DNA from: an uncultured Bacteroides sp.
Lineage (GTDB): Bacteria > Bacteroidota > Bacteroidia > Bacteroidales > Bacteroidaceae
Length of the DNA stretch: 64,000 bases
Direction: 5' to 3'
NCBI GenBank assembly: GCA_902492205.1
Contig: CABUKU010000003.1
Span: 62,001 to 126,000, forward strand
Positions 1 through 8,710 of the stretch are shown piece after piece. The number at the start of each line of letters is the position of its first letter. Within the stretch, counting starts at the first letter, position 1. Below the pieces are notes generated by a model. The model saw only the letters and a program-made list of their open reading frames with translations, made no database searches and had not been told where the DNA came from. The translations under genes and the position numbers were made by a program.

Positions 1-853
1 GGTTACATTTGATTTTACTTCCGTAAGTGCGTACATCGGATTGATCGAAATATAGGTGGGCCGTACATGCTTCGGCAGTAATTCTTTTTTCCGCAATAGG
101 GGCATCGTCAAATAAAGATAATTCCCGTCTGGTACTTACATGAAGTATATGTAAGCGACTGCCGGTGCTCCGGGCAAGTTGCACGGCAAGGGCAGACGAG
201 GCATAACATGCTTGTGCGTTTCGTATGTCTGAGTGATATATAATATCGGGATCATCTCCATACTTTTCGCGGTATATCTTTGTGTTCTCAGCGATGATAC
301 CTGCATCTTCGCAATGGGCGGCGATTAATAAATCGGTACTGTTGAAGATTTGCAGCAAACTGTTCATCTTGTTTACAAGCATGTTGCCTGTACTTGAACC
401 CATAAACAGTTTTACTCCGCATACACGTTTACTGTCTAGTTTAGGTAACAGATATGCATTGTCATTGGTTGCTCCGAAGTAAAAAGAATAGTTAATCAAA
501 CTCTTTTCGGCTCCGAGTTCAAATTTCTTTTCCAGATTTTCAAGCGTTACAGTATTAGGGATGGTATTGGGCATTTCCATAAAAGAAGTAACTCCACCGG
601 CAGCGGCAGCTCTGGATTCTGTATATATATCAGCCTTATGTGTTAGTCCGGGTTCACGAAAATGTACATGTGCATCGATGATACCCGGCATAAGGTATTT
701 AAGATTGGCATTGATTTGTTCATCGCAAGGCTTTGAGGGTTTCTCATCTTTTTGCAAAACTTCAGCAATCTTCTCACCTTCAATTACAACTGAGCCTCTA
801 AAGACCTTTCCTTCATTTACTATTCTTGCGTTTTTAATCAGTGTACGTTTCAT
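1..853 (-). CDS. pyrC: Dihydroorotase, N-terminal part (runs off the window)
   Basis: This is the first 284 codons of a dihydroorotase, which cyclises carbamoyl-aspartate to dihydroorotate in cytoplasmic pyrimidine synthesis. The reading frame opens at the ATG at 853 and stays open to position 1; the family is usually about 420-450 residues, so roughly the last third is missing. The metal-binding motif HVHFREPG is visible (His62 and His64), as are GVKLFMGSS, HCED and an IKCN stretch near the window edge. Allantoinase and hydantoinase are relatives, but HxHFREPG with IKCN fits dihydroorotase best. The ATG overlaps the TGA of the upstream glycosyltransferase (ATGA at 850-853), so the two are probably translationally coupled. 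Confidence 0.9.
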   Translation of the reverse strand, partial: MKRTLIKNARIVNEGKVFRGSVVIEGEKIAEVLQKDEKPSKPCDEQINANLKYLMPGIIDAHVHFREPGLTHKADIYTESRAAAAGGVTSFMEMPNTIPNTVTLENLEKKFELGAEKSLINYSFYFGATNDNAYLLPKLDSKRVCGVKLFMGSSTGNMLVNKMNSLLQIFNSTDLLIAAHCEDAGIIAENTKIYREKYGDDPDIIYHSDIRNAQACYASSALAVQLARSTGSRLHILHVSTRRELSLFDDAPIAEKRITAEACTAHLYFDQSDVRTYGSKIKCN

Positions 854-1593
854 TTCTTTTGGGGATATTTGCGGAACCAACTATTTATTTTCAATTTAAT
901 CACTCCGAAAACTGCTTCGCCAAAGATGCTTGTATTCATTTTGGAAGTTCCCAGTTCACGGTTTATAAAGATAACAGGTACTTCTATTATCTTGAATCCG
1001 CATTTATAAGCGGTGAACTTCATTTCTATCTGGAATGCATATCCTTTAAAACGAATCTTATCCAAGTCTATGGTTTCAAGAACCTCTCTGCGATAGCATT
1101 TGAAACCGGCAGTGGTATCGGCAACCGGTATTCCGGTAATGAAGCGAACGTATTTTGAAGCAAAGTAAGACATGAGCACTCGTCCCATTGGCCAGTTTAC
1201 AACATTAACTCCGCTTACATAGCGTGAACCTATTGATACGTCTCCTCCTTCTTTTGCACAAGCATTATAGAGTCTTGGTAAATCATTCGGATTATGTGAG
1301 AAGTCGGCATCCATTTCGAAAATGAAATCGTATTTATGCTCGATTGCCCATTTGAATCCGGCAATATAAGCTGTGCCTAAACCTAACTTACCTTTACGTT
1401 CGATAAGGTGCAGTCTTTCGGGAAATTCTTTTTGCAATTCTTTTACGATGGATGCAGTTCCGTCTGGTGAACCGTCATCTATTATCAGAATATGGAAAAC
1501 TTTATCTAATCCGAACACAGCCCGGATGATATTTTCTATATTTTCTTTTTCATTGTAAGTAGGAATAATTACAATGCTATCGGCCTCACGCAT
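850..1593 (-). CDS. GT2 glycosyltransferase, polyprenol-phosphate mannosyltransferase-like
   Basis: A family 2 glycosyltransferase resembling dolichol/polyprenol-phosphate mannose synthase, which moves a sugar from a nucleotide donor to a lipid phosphate at the inner membrane face. Seen: the N-terminal IVIIPTYNEKENI strand, the nucleotide-binding IIDDGSPDGTA motif and the EMDADFSHNP metal-binding motif. No C-terminal membrane anchor is evident, as in single-domain DPM1-type enzymes. The frame extends upstream to 1620, but the TACTTTTG promoter box at 1618-1625 would place transcription start near 1611, so the ATG at 1593 (MREADSIV) is chosen. The gene overlaps dihydroorotase by ATGA. The sugar and lipid substrates cannot be read from the sequence. 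Confidence 0.88.
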   Translation of the reverse strand: MREADSIVIIPTYNEKENIENIIRAVFGLDKVFHILIIDDGSPDGTASIVKELQKEFPERLHLIERKGKLGLGTAYIAGFKWAIEHKYDFIFEMDADFSHNPNDLPRLYNACAKEGGDVSIGSRYVSGVNVVNWPMGRVLMSYFASKYVRFITGIPVADTTAGFKCYRREVLETIDLDKIRFKGYAFQIEMKFTAYKCGFKIIEVPVIFINRELGTSKMNTSIFGEAVFGVIKLKINSWFRKYPQKK

Positions 1594-1617
1594 ATTTAAA
1601 GAGTGTATTAAACTATG

Positions 1618-1647
1618 CAAAAGTAACTAATTTATTATAGTTACAAA
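1618..1647 (-). promoter_or_regulatory. Bacteroides-type promoter for GT2-pyrC
   Basis: On the minus strand a -7 box TACTTTTG (1625-1618) has a TTTG -33 box (1647-1644) 18 bp upstream. It matches the Bacteroidetes TTTG/TAnnTTTG consensus and decides the start of the GT2 gene. Confidence 0.65.
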
Positions 1648-1679
1648 AAGAGAATAAGCAATTCTATATATTATTTTAT

Positions 1680-1687
1680 TAATTTTG
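1680..1687 (+). promoter_or_regulatory. -7 promoter box for mfd
   Basis: TAATTTTG matches TAnnTTTG and lies 20 bp before the mfd start codon. No clear -33 TTTG was seen, so the assignment rests on the -7 box and its position. Confidence 0.55.
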
Positions 1688-1707
1688 CATTCCACATTTA
1701 TCATCGT

Positions 1708-4700
1708 ATGGATATAATAGAACTGCAAGATTTATATTCCAAGCATCCTAACGTGGGTGCATTGGGAAAATTACTGGAAGATGCTTCTGCAAAAACTATT
1801 TTTTTGGAGGGACTTTGTGCGTCTTCTCCTGCTCTTTTTTACTCTTCTTTTGTGAAAGACAGCAAACATTCTTTTGTTTTTATATTGAACGATTTAGAGG
1901 AAGCCGGATATTTTTATCATGATCTAACTCAGGTCAATGGTGAAAATAATATATTATTTTTTCCATCTTCTTATCGTAGGGCTATAAAATACGGGCAGAA
2001 AGATGCAGCTAATGAAATACTTCGTACAGAAGTTTTGAGCCGCTTGCAGAAAACTAACGAACCGGTGTGCATTATTACTTATCCGGATGCATTGGCGGAG
2101 AAGGTTGTTTCGCAGCAGGAATTGTCGGAAAAAACGTTGAAATTACATGTAGGTGAGCAAGTCGATACCGGTTTCATTACAGATGTTCTCCATTCATATG
2201 GTTTCGAACGTGTGGATTATGTTTATGAACCGGGACAATATGCAGTTCGCGGTAGTATCATTGATGTCTTTTCTTTCTCTTCCGAATTTCCTTATCGTGT
2301 TGACTTCTTTGGCGATGAAGTGGAAAGCATCCGTACATTTGAAGTAGAAAGCCAGTTATCCAAAGATAGGAGAGATAATATTTCCATAGTGCCCGAATTA
2401 ACAAAGAATACTTCTAATGAAGTGTCATTTCTGGATTTTATTCCTGTCGATACCATAATAGCAATGAAAGATTTGCTCTGGACACGTGAAAGGATTCAGG
2501 AAGTTCATGATGAAGCATTATCTCCACAAGCTTTGATTGCTCAGGAAAAAGAAGAAATGGGAGGTGTAAATTTAGCGGAGAAGTTGATTGATGGTTCCGA
2601 GTTTACAGTACGTGCATTGGAGTTTCGCCGTATAGAGTTCGGCAATAAGCCTACCGGAACACCGGATGCCAAACTTACATTCGATTGTTCGCCCCAGCCT
2701 ATCTTCCATAAGAATTTCGATTTGGTAAGCAGTTCTTTGAAAGACTATCTTGAAAGGGGGTATACCTTATATATATTGTCGGATAGTGCGAAACAGGCAG
2801 ACCGTATTAAAGCTATCTTTGAAGAGCGTAAAGATAACATTCCTTTTACAGCGGTTAATAAAACGTTGCATGAAGGCTTTGCCGACCATAACCTACGGGT
2901 ATGTTTCTTTACGGATCATCAGATCTTCGATCGTTTCCATAAATATAACCTGAAAAGTGATAAGGCACGTAGTGGTAAGGTAGCTCTTACTTTAAAGGAA
3001 TTGAACCAGTTTGAACCGGGTGATTATGTTGTTCATACGGATCATGGAGTAGGACGTTTTGCCGGATTGGTGCGGATACCCAACGGAGATAGTACGCAGG
3101 AGGTGATTAAGCTGATATATCAGAATGAAGATGTGGTTTTCGTCAGCATTCACTCTTTGCATAAAGTATCGAAGTATAAAGGTAAAGAGGGAGAACCGCC
3201 GCGCTTGAATAAACTTGGTACGGGTGCTTGGGAAAAGATGAAAGAGCGCACCAAGACCAAGATTAAAGATATAGCCCGCGATTTGATTAAATTATATTCC
3301 CAACGTAAAGATGAAAAAGGATTTTCCTTTTCTCCCGATTCTTTTCTTCAACATGAATTAGAAGCATCTTTTATTTATGAAGATACTCCGGATCAGTTAA
3401 AAGCTACTCAGGAAGTAAAGCTCGACATGGAGAAAGATCGTCCGATGGATCGTCTGGTGTGTGGTGATGTAGGCTTTGGTAAAACAGAGGTGGCTATCCG
3501 TGCAGCTTTTAAAGCAGTTGCGGACAATAAACAGGTAGCAGTACTTGTACCTACCACTGTATTGGCTTATCAACATTTCAAAACCTTTAGCGAACGACTT
3601 GAGGGGCTTCCCTGCCGGGTAGATTATCTGAGTCGTGCACGCAAGTCGGGGGATGTGAAGAATATATTGAAAGACTTGAAAGAGGGAGAAGTCAATATAC
3701 TTGTCGGTACGCATAAGATTATTGGAAAAGATGTGAAGTTCAAGGATCTGGGACTGCTGATTGTAGATGAGGAGCAGAAGTTTGGTGTATCCGTGAAAGA
3801 GAAATTGCGCCAGATAAAAGTAAATGTAGATACGCTGACCATGACGGCTACGCCGATTCCTCGTACACTTCAATTTTCTTTGATGGGAGCGAGGGACTTG
3901 TCTGTTATCAGCACCCCGCCACCTAACCGTTATCCTATCCAAACAGAAGTTCATACTTTCAATGAAGATATTATCCGGGAGGCGATAAACTTTGAGATGA
4001 GCCGTAACGGACAAATATTTTTTGTGAATAACCGTATACAGAATCTTGCCGAGTTGGAAGCGATGGTGCGTCGTCTTGTTCCCGACGCCCGTGTTTGTAT
4101 CGGGCATGGACAAATGGAACCTGAGAAGTTAGAGAAGATTATTCTTGACTTCGTGAACTACGATTATGATGTGCTGCTTGCCACTTCTATCATTGAAAGT
4201 GGCATCGACATACCCAATGTAAATACTATTATCATTAATCAGGCACAGAATTTTGGTTTGAGTGACTTGCACCAGTTACGCGGACGTGTGGGACGAGGAA
4301 ATAAGAAAGCATTCTGTTACTTGTTGGCACCTCCATTGAGTAGCATGACTCCTGAAGCAAAACGCCGTTTGCAAGCTATCGAGAACTTCTCGGATTTGGG
4401 AAGCGGCATACATATTGCCATGCAAGACCTCGATATTCGTGGAGCAGGTAACATGCTTGGTGCGGAACAGAGTGGCTTTATTGCCGATTTAGGTTATGAA
4501 ACATACCAGAAGATTCTGGGTGAGGCTGTTCAGGAATTAAAGACGGAAGAGTTTGCAGACCTTTATGCGGAAGAACTGAAAGCCGGAGAAGAAAAGATCA
4601 GCGGACAGAACTTTGTAGAGGAGTGTATGATAGAAAGTGACTTGGAACTTCTGTTTCCCAATGAATACATCCCTAGCAGTAGTGAAAGAATGCTGCTTTA

Positions 4701-5070
4701 TCGTGAGTTGGATAGTATAAATGAAGAGCGCGAAGTACAAGCATTCCATGAACGTTTGGAAGACCGTTTTGGCAAAGTGCCCGACGAAGGTTTGGAACTC
4801 ATGCGTATCGTTCGTTTGCGCAGGTTGGCAAAGAAACTCGGTACAGAAAAAGTCTTTTTAAAAGCAGGACGTATGAGTTTATACTTTGTCAGCAATCCGG
4901 AATCTCCTTATTACCAGTCGGCTGCATTCGATAAAGTAATCCGTTATATGCAGAAATATCCACGTGGCTGCAAATTACGGGAGCAAGATACCAAACGAAG
5001 TATGGTCATTGCCAATGTTGACAGAGTGGAAACAGCTGTTAATATCTTGGAAGAAATGAGTAATATGTAA
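1708..5070 (+). CDS. mfd: Transcription-repair coupling factor Mfd
   Basis: Mfd removes RNA polymerase stalled at DNA lesions and recruits UvrA in nucleotide excision repair. The 1120-residue length matches the family. Seen in order: an N-terminal UvrB-homology region including EPGQYAVRGSIIDVF, the RNA-polymerase-interacting Tudor-like stretch around DYVVHTDHGVGRF, the RecG-like helicase core with Walker A GDVGFGKTE (near residues 586-594) and Walker B DEEQ (687-690), TATPIPRT, and the second RecA lobe with ESGIDIPN and HQLRGRVGRG. A C-terminal TRCF domain follows. It is monocistronic, divergent from the GT2 operon and convergent with the YgiQ gene, whose stop lies 8 bp away. Confidence 0.97.
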   Translation: MDIIELQDLYSKHPNVGALGKLLEDASAKTIFLEGLCASSPALFYSSFVKDSKHSFVFILNDLEEAGYFYHDLTQVNGENNILFFPSSYRRAIKYGQKDAANEILRTEVLSRLQKTNEPVCIITYPDALAEKVVSQQELSEKTLKLHVGEQVDTGFITDVLHSYGFERVDYVYEPGQYAVRGSIIDVFSFSSEFPYRVDFFGDEVESIRTFEVESQLSKDRRDNISIVPELTKNTSNEVSFLDFIPVDTIIAMKDLLWTRERIQEVHDEALSPQALIAQEKEEMGGVNLAEKLIDGSEFTVRALEFRRIEFGNKPTGTPDAKLTFDCSPQPIFHKNFDLVSSSLKDYLERGYTLYILSDSAKQADRIKAIFEERKDNIPFTAVNKTLHEGFADHNLRVCFFTDHQIFDRFHKYNLKSDKARSGKVALTLKELNQFEPGDYVVHTDHGVGRFAGLVRIPNGDSTQEVIKLIYQNEDVVFVSIHSLHKVSKYKGKEGEPPRLNKLGTGAWEKMKERTKTKIKDIARDLIKLYSQRKDEKGFSFSPDSFLQHELEASFIYEDTPDQLKATQEVKLDMEKDRPMDRLVCGDVGFGKTEVAIRAAFKAVADNKQVAVLVPTTVLAYQHFKTFSERLEGLPCRVDYLSRARKSGDVKNILKDLKEGEVNILVGTHKIIGKDVKFKDLGLLIVDEEQKFGVSVKEKLRQIKVNVDTLTMTATPIPRTLQFSLMGARDLSVISTPPPNRYPIQTEVHTFNEDIIREAINFEMSRNGQIFFVNNRIQNLAELEAMVRRLVPDARVCIGHGQMEPEKLEKIILDFVNYDYDVLLATSIIESGIDIPNVNTIIINQAQNFGLSDLHQLRGRVGRGNKKAFCYLLAPPLSSMTPEAKRRLQAIENFSDLGSGIHIAMQDLDIRGAGNMLGAEQSGFIADLGYETYQKILGEAVQELKTEEFADLYAEELKAGEEKISGQNFVEECMIESDLELLFPNEYIPSSSERMLLYRELDSINEEREVQAFHERLEDRFGKVPDEGLELMRIVRLRRLAKKLGTEKVFLKAGRMSLYFVSNPESPYYQSAAFDKVIRYMQKYPRGCKLREQDTKRSMVIANVDRVETAVNILEEMSNM

Positions 5071-5078
5071 GGGAGAAG

Positions 5079-6899
5079 TTATCTCCCATACAGTTTGTCA
5101 ATCAAATCCTTTCGTCCTATCTTTCTGAGTTCCGCGATGATTTGGTTCTTATATTCCTTTTGATACCAAAAAAAGAACTGCCGTTGTGCCAATTTCTCTT
5201 TAGGATTATGTGCGGAGAATATCGGTTCCAGTGTATAAGGATGATAGCCCGTGTAATAAGCCTCAGTAGCTACGGTCATCGGAGTAGGAGTAAAGTCTTG
5301 AACTTGCTCCAAGTGGAAGTTCAGCTTTTTGGTTATTACTGCCAATTCCGCCATATCTTCTTCGTTGCATCCCGGATGCGAAGAGATAAAATACGGGATG
5401 AGTTGCTGATTCAGATTTAGTTCCTTATTCAATTTATCGAATATGCGTTTGAAAGTATAGAACTGGGAAAACGACGGTTTACGCATTACTTCGAGCACAC
5501 GGTCTGAGGTGTGTTCGGGGGCTACCTTGAGTCTTCCACTCACATGCTTGGCTATCAGTTCACGGGTATAATCGGCGTTGGCACGGTTGATAGCCGCATC
5601 TTTGCTTTCATGCAGCAACAAGTCATAGCGGACACCGCTTCCGATAAATGATTTCTTAATGCCTTTCATGGCATCTACCGAGTGGTAAATATCTAAAAGT
5701 GGTCGGTGGTCGCTGTTTAGATTAGGGCAAACCTTCGGGTGGATGCAGGAGGGACGTTTGCACTTCCGGCAGATTTTTTCATCTTTTCCCCGCATCATGT
5801 ACATATTGGCGGAAGGACCTCCCAAGTCACTCAGATAACCTTTAAAATCGGGTAGCTCCGTGATGGCTTTCACTTCTTTCATTATGGATTGCTTGCTGCG
5901 GCTGACGATGAATTTTCCCTGATGAGCTGAGATAGTACAAAAGGCACAACCGCCGAAACATCCGCGGTGAATGTTTACGGAGAACTTAATCATATCATAA
6001 GCCGGAATGCGCTTTCCTTTATATTTAGGGTGCGGAAGACGGGTATATGGCAGGTCGAACGAGTTATCCAGTTCGCCTTGTGTCATGGGAGGGTAGGGAG
6101 GATTGACCACAACTGTCTTGCCGTCTACCTCTTGCATGATGCGGGATGCTTCATACTTGTTGCTCTCTTCTTCTATATGGCGGAAGTTCATTGCCTGCTT
6201 TTTCTTGTCTTTCAAACATTCTTCATGGGAGAAAAGTACAATATCATCGGCAGCAGTTGTTAACTTTCCCTGCTCGGTGAGATAAGCGGTTTGCGGAATG
6301 TCATGCGGAACCTGCTTATCTTCCTGCATTCTCCGGCACAATTCCACAATAGGTTTCTCACCCATTCCATACATCAGCATGTCAGCTCCCGAATCTATCA
6401 GGATGCTTTTTCGTAAACTGTCTTGCCAATAGTCATAATGACTGAGGCGGCGCATGGATGCCTCGATACCTCCCAGCACAACAGGCACGTCGGGATAAAG
6501 TTCTTTCAGTATTTGAGTATAGACAACGGTAGGATAATCGGGACGCATGCCGTGGCGTGCATCCGGGGTGTAGGCATCGTCACTGCGTAAACGCTTGTTG
6601 GCTGTGTAGTGGTTCACCATAGAATCCATGCAGCCGGCAGATACTCCAAAGAAAAGTCTCGGTTTACCAAGCTTTTTGAAGTCCCGCAAATCATCCCGCC
6701 AGTTAGGTTGCGGCACAATAGCTACACGCAGCCCTTCGGCTTCAAGTATACGTCCGATGACAGCAGCCCCGAAAGAAGGGTGGTCAACATAAGCGTCGCC
6801 CGAAAACAGGATTACATCCAATTCGTCCCAGCCCCGCAGTTCAACTTCCTTTTTTGTTGTCGGCAACCAGTCTGTCAGTCTATACTCTTTCATGCTCAT
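5079..6899 (-). CDS. YgiQ family radical SAM protein
   Basis: A 606-residue member of the YgiQ/UPF0313 radical SAM family, whose reaction is not established. Seen: an N-terminal cobalamin-binding-like region (DVILFSGDAYVDHPSFG and VVLGGIEASMRR), the radical SAM cluster motif CxxxCxxC at Cys314, Cys318 and Cys321 (CFGGCAFC), a second cysteine-rich stretch (CRKCKRPSCIHPKVC) that could hold another metal site, and conserved GSGVRYD and KVAPEHTSD motifs. The start ATG overlaps the stop of the small upstream gene by four bases (ATGA, 6896-6899), indicating coupling. It is convergent with mfd. Confidence 0.9.
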   Translation of the reverse strand: MSMKEYRLTDWLPTTKKEVELRGWDELDVILFSGDAYVDHPSFGAAVIGRILEAEGLRVAIVPQPNWRDDLRDFKKLGKPRLFFGVSAGCMDSMVNHYTANKRLRSDDAYTPDARHGMRPDYPTVVYTQILKELYPDVPVVLGGIEASMRRLSHYDYWQDSLRKSILIDSGADMLMYGMGEKPIVELCRRMQEDKQVPHDIPQTAYLTEQGKLTTAADDIVLFSHEECLKDKKKQAMNFRHIEEESNKYEASRIMQEVDGKTVVVNPPYPPMTQGELDNSFDLPYTRLPHPKYKGKRIPAYDMIKFSVNIHRGCFGGCAFCTISAHQGKFIVSRSKQSIMKEVKAITELPDFKGYLSDLGGPSANMYMMRGKDEKICRKCKRPSCIHPKVCPNLNSDHRPLLDIYHSVDAMKGIKKSFIGSGVRYDLLLHESKDAAINRANADYTRELIAKHVSGRLKVAPEHTSDRVLEVMRKPSFSQFYTFKRIFDKLNKELNLNQQLIPYFISSHPGCNEEDMAELAVITKKLNFHLEQVQDFTPTPMTVATEAYYTGYHPYTLEPIFSAHNPKEKLAQRQFFFWYQKEYKNQIIAELRKIGRKDLIDKLYGR

Positions 6900-7246
6900 T
6901 CCCCTCCTATGCGCTTGATGATGGAGATGAATTCCTCATTTGTCATGCCGAAATCTTGTTCGCGGTAGTTCACATAATCTTCCAAATAGTCACTGGTGAT
7001 GTCGGCAATCACTTCTTTCCCATCCAAGCCGAATTCGTCCAGCATGGAACGTATCATTGCCTGATAAGCATTGACTACTTTCATTTTTGCTTCCCACTGT
7101 TCGGGCTTCTCTTCTTGCAGCACGTGTTCATTCTTGGCAATGAGATAAACCGTTGCATACAACTTGTCCGGGTTTTCGTAGATTAACTTGATTTTTCTTT
7201 GTGCCGCTTCGGGCAATTCTTTGAGTTTCTTCAGTACCTCGCTCAT
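6896..7246 (-). CDS. Conserved hypothetical protein, 116 aa, coupled to YgiQ
   Basis: A small, charged, predicted helical cytoplasmic protein with no signal peptide or membrane segment and no motif I recognise. A TATCTTTG promoter box lies 20 bp upstream and its stop overlaps the ATG of the radical SAM gene, so the two form an operon and probably work in the same process. The C-terminal half is acidic (YLEDYVNYREQDFG). It may be a partner or chaperone of the radical SAM protein, but that is inference from position only. Confidence 0.75.
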   Translation of the reverse strand: MSEVLKKLKELPEAAQRKIKLIYENPDKLYATVYLIAKNEHVLQEEKPEQWEAKMKVVNAYQAMIRSMLDEFGLDGKEVIADITSDYLEDYVNYREQDFGMTNEEFISIIKRIGGE

Positions 7247-7265
7247 ATCACTTGTTTTAATGTTG

Positions 7266-7273
7266 CAAAGATA
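7266..7273 (-). promoter_or_regulatory. -7 promoter box for the 116-aa gene and ygiQ
   Basis: The plus strand reads CAAAGATA, which is TATCTTTG on the minus strand, matching TAnnTTTG, 20 bp upstream of the ATG at 7246. Confidence 0.6.
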
Positions 7274-7297
7274 GCAGGATTTTTTTTAACTAAACAG

Positions 7298-7328
7298 TTG
7301 GTATGGACAGTTTGTTTCTCTAACTTTA
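7298..7328 (+). promoter_or_regulatory. Promoter for the Nudix hydrolase
   Basis: A TTGG (-33) at 7298-7301 and TAACTTTA (-7, one mismatch to TAnnTTTG) at 7321-7328 are separated by 19 bp. They lie about 30 bp before the start at 7357, divergent from the promoter at 7266-7273. Confidence 0.45.
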
Positions 7329-7356
7329 TACGATGAAATGATTATTAGCAATAAAT

Positions 7357-7914
7357 ATGAAAGAAAAACGAGATATGAGATGGAAGGTATTGGGCAGTGA
7401 ATACCTTTTCCGCGAACCGTGGCTCACCGTTCGCCGGGATAATGTGGAGCTTCCCAATGGCAATCACATACCGGAATACTATGTGTTGGAGTATCCCGAT
7501 TGGGTGTGCACGCTTGCCGTTACCAAAGATAAAAAGTTTGTCTTTGTCCGTCAGTACAGGCATGGGCTTCAATATACAGGTTACGAACTTTGTGCGGGAG
7601 TGTGCGAAAAGGAGGATACTTCACCAATGGAATCGGCAAAGCGCGAGTTATGGGAAGAAACAGGCTATGGTAACGGACAATGGGAGCAGTTCATGGTTTC
7701 GAGTGCCAATCCGGGAACTCATACCAACTGTACGTACTGTTATCTTGCAACGGATGTTGAACTTGTTTCAACCCAGCATTTGGAATCAACGGAAGATATT
7801 ACCGTTCATCTCTTTACTCTTGATGAAGTAAAGGAAATGCTGATGCATGATGAGATAAAGCAAGCGCTTCATGTAGCTCCGCTTTGGAAATATATTGCAC
7901 TGTATGCCCGCTGA
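7357..7914 (+). CDS. Nudix hydrolase, ADP-ribose pyrophosphatase-like
   Basis: A 185-residue Nudix protein resembling ADP-ribose/nucleotide-sugar pyrophosphatases (YffH/NudF group), which hydrolyse nucleoside diphosphates linked to another moiety. Seen: the strand-rich N-terminus, VFVRQYRHG preceding the Nudix helix (typical of the ADPRase group), and a Nudix box ending in RELWEETGY. The catalytic glutamates of REUxEExGU are present, but the loop between the conserved Gly and the helix is one residue longer than the canonical box. An in-frame ATG six codons downstream (MRWKVLG) is an alternative start. It stands alone on the plus strand and its stop is 2 bp from the convergent YedF-like gene. 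Confidence 0.85.
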   Translation: MKEKRDMRWKVLGSEYLFREPWLTVRRDNVELPNGNHIPEYYVLEYPDWVCTLAVTKDKKFVFVRQYRHGLQYTGYELCAGVCEKEDTSPMESAKRELWEETGYGNGQWEQFMVSSANPGTHTNCTYCYLATDVELVSTQHLESTEDITVHLFTLDEVKEMLMHDEIKQALHVAPLWKYIALYAR

Positions 7915-7916
7915 TT

Positions 7917-8498
7917 TTATGGGTACACCACGTGTTTGGCTTCACTCATAAGCCGCACTATTTCATCCATATCGGCAGAATCGCCTACAACTTCTTCGGG
8001 TTGTATGCTGAAGAAGTTAAGGCTTGTTTCGCAAACAAGGATTAAAACTCCTTTCTTTTCCAACTTTTGAAGTGACTTGGCGGTATCTGTGTTACGGAAA
8101 GCCGCTTTCACTCCACTGTTATACAGTATTACTGTGGACGGTAATTCTTGGGAATTTGCCAGACTTATCAGGAATTCTTTTTGCAAGATAAGTCCGAGTT
8201 TGTCATTATCTTCTCCCATTTTGTCACTTTTTATGGCGACAATAAATTCACTCTCTGCATGAATATTGTTAATCGGTGCATTGTCGGGCACAGTGAATTG
8301 CAGGTGCAGTTTCTCCCCGTTATATATTTCACGGAATCCCATGCCGTTGTTCGAAAGATAATCCTTCAACTCTCCGAAAGTCTCAAGGCTGTCGGCAATC
8401 ACTTCAATCTTCTCTCCGGCAGAGGCAGATTTGATGGTTTTCTGAATCATAATTAACGGGGTTGGCGATGTTTTCCCGCAAGTGTCTATTGTTTTCAT
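7917..8498 (-). CDS. YedF-like protein (TusA-like + DsrE-like) lacking signature cysteines
   Basis: A two-domain protein of 193 residues laid out like the sulfurtransferase-like YedF family associated with selenium/sulfur metabolism: an N-terminal TusA/SirA-like domain (about 1-72) and a C-terminal DsrE-like domain (about 105-193, with STVILYNSGVKAA and GVLILVCETSLNFF). The TusA-type CPxP motif reads S11-P-T-P, so the persulfide-carrying cysteine is absent. In the C-terminal domain the usual CxTCLN-like motif keeps Cys156 but has Ser159 at the second cysteine position. A nearby Cys7 might substitute. Classical sulfur transfer is therefore doubtful; a binding or regulatory role is possible. 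A TATCTTTG box lies upstream. Confidence 0.75.
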   Translation of the reverse strand: MKTIDTCGKTSPTPLIMIQKTIKSASAGEKIEVIADSLETFGELKDYLSNNGMGFREIYNGEKLHLQFTVPDNAPINNIHAESEFIVAIKSDKMGEDNDKLGLILQKEFLISLANSQELPSTVILYNSGVKAAFRNTDTAKSLQKLEKKGVLILVCETSLNFFSIQPEEVVGDSADMDEIVRLMSEAKHVVYP

Positions 8499-8532
8499 AT
8501 CTCTCTGGATAAATTAATGGGAATGTTATTCT

Positions 8533-8540
8533 CAAAGATA
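8533..8540 (-). promoter_or_regulatory. -7 promoter box for the YedF-like gene
   Basis: TATCTTTG on the minus strand (CAAAGATA on plus) matches TAnnTTTG and is 35 bp upstream of the ATG at 8498. Confidence 0.6.
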
Positions 8541-8605
8541 AGGAAAACTAATGGAATATGTCCCGAATGCTAAGCTAATTTAACCCGTCGTTTTCGTAAA
8601 AAGCA

Positions 8606-8678
8606 GTAGACCTTATAAAATTTAAGTGTACGCTTAATATATATAAGGTCTACACTATAAATAAATAAGCCGTACACT
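8606..8678. repeat. Two interleaved inverted repeats (A'-B'-A-B)
   Basis: Arm A' GTAGACCTTAT (8606-8616) is the exact reverse complement of A ATAAGGTCTAC (8643-8653). Arm B' AGTGTACGCTTA (8625-8636) pairs with B TAAGCCGTACACT (8667-8678... with B beginning at 8666-8667), differing by a single inserted base. Because the arms alternate, an RNA could form a pseudoknot or two exclusive hairpins, and in DNA the arms could be operator half-sites. It lies upstream of the YedF-like promoter, between it and the terminator at 8711-8753. Confidence 0.7.
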
Positions 8679-8710
8679 ATTTTAAGAAACTTACGGGACG
8701 AATGACACTA

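Noticed and set aside
1594..1620. Upstream start for the GT2 gene at 1620
   Set aside because: The promoter box TACTTTTG at 1618-1625 places transcription start downstream of that codon.
3397..4113. Long antisense reading frame within mfd
   Set aside because: It lies opposite conserved helicase motifs of Mfd, has cysteine- and histidine-rich translation with no family resemblance, and no promoter or ribosome site.
7357..7914. Nudix protein as an AraR/NrtR-type regulator
   Set aside because: It lacks a C-terminal winged helix domain and keeps the catalytic glutamates of the Nudix box, unlike the regulator at 56573-57244.
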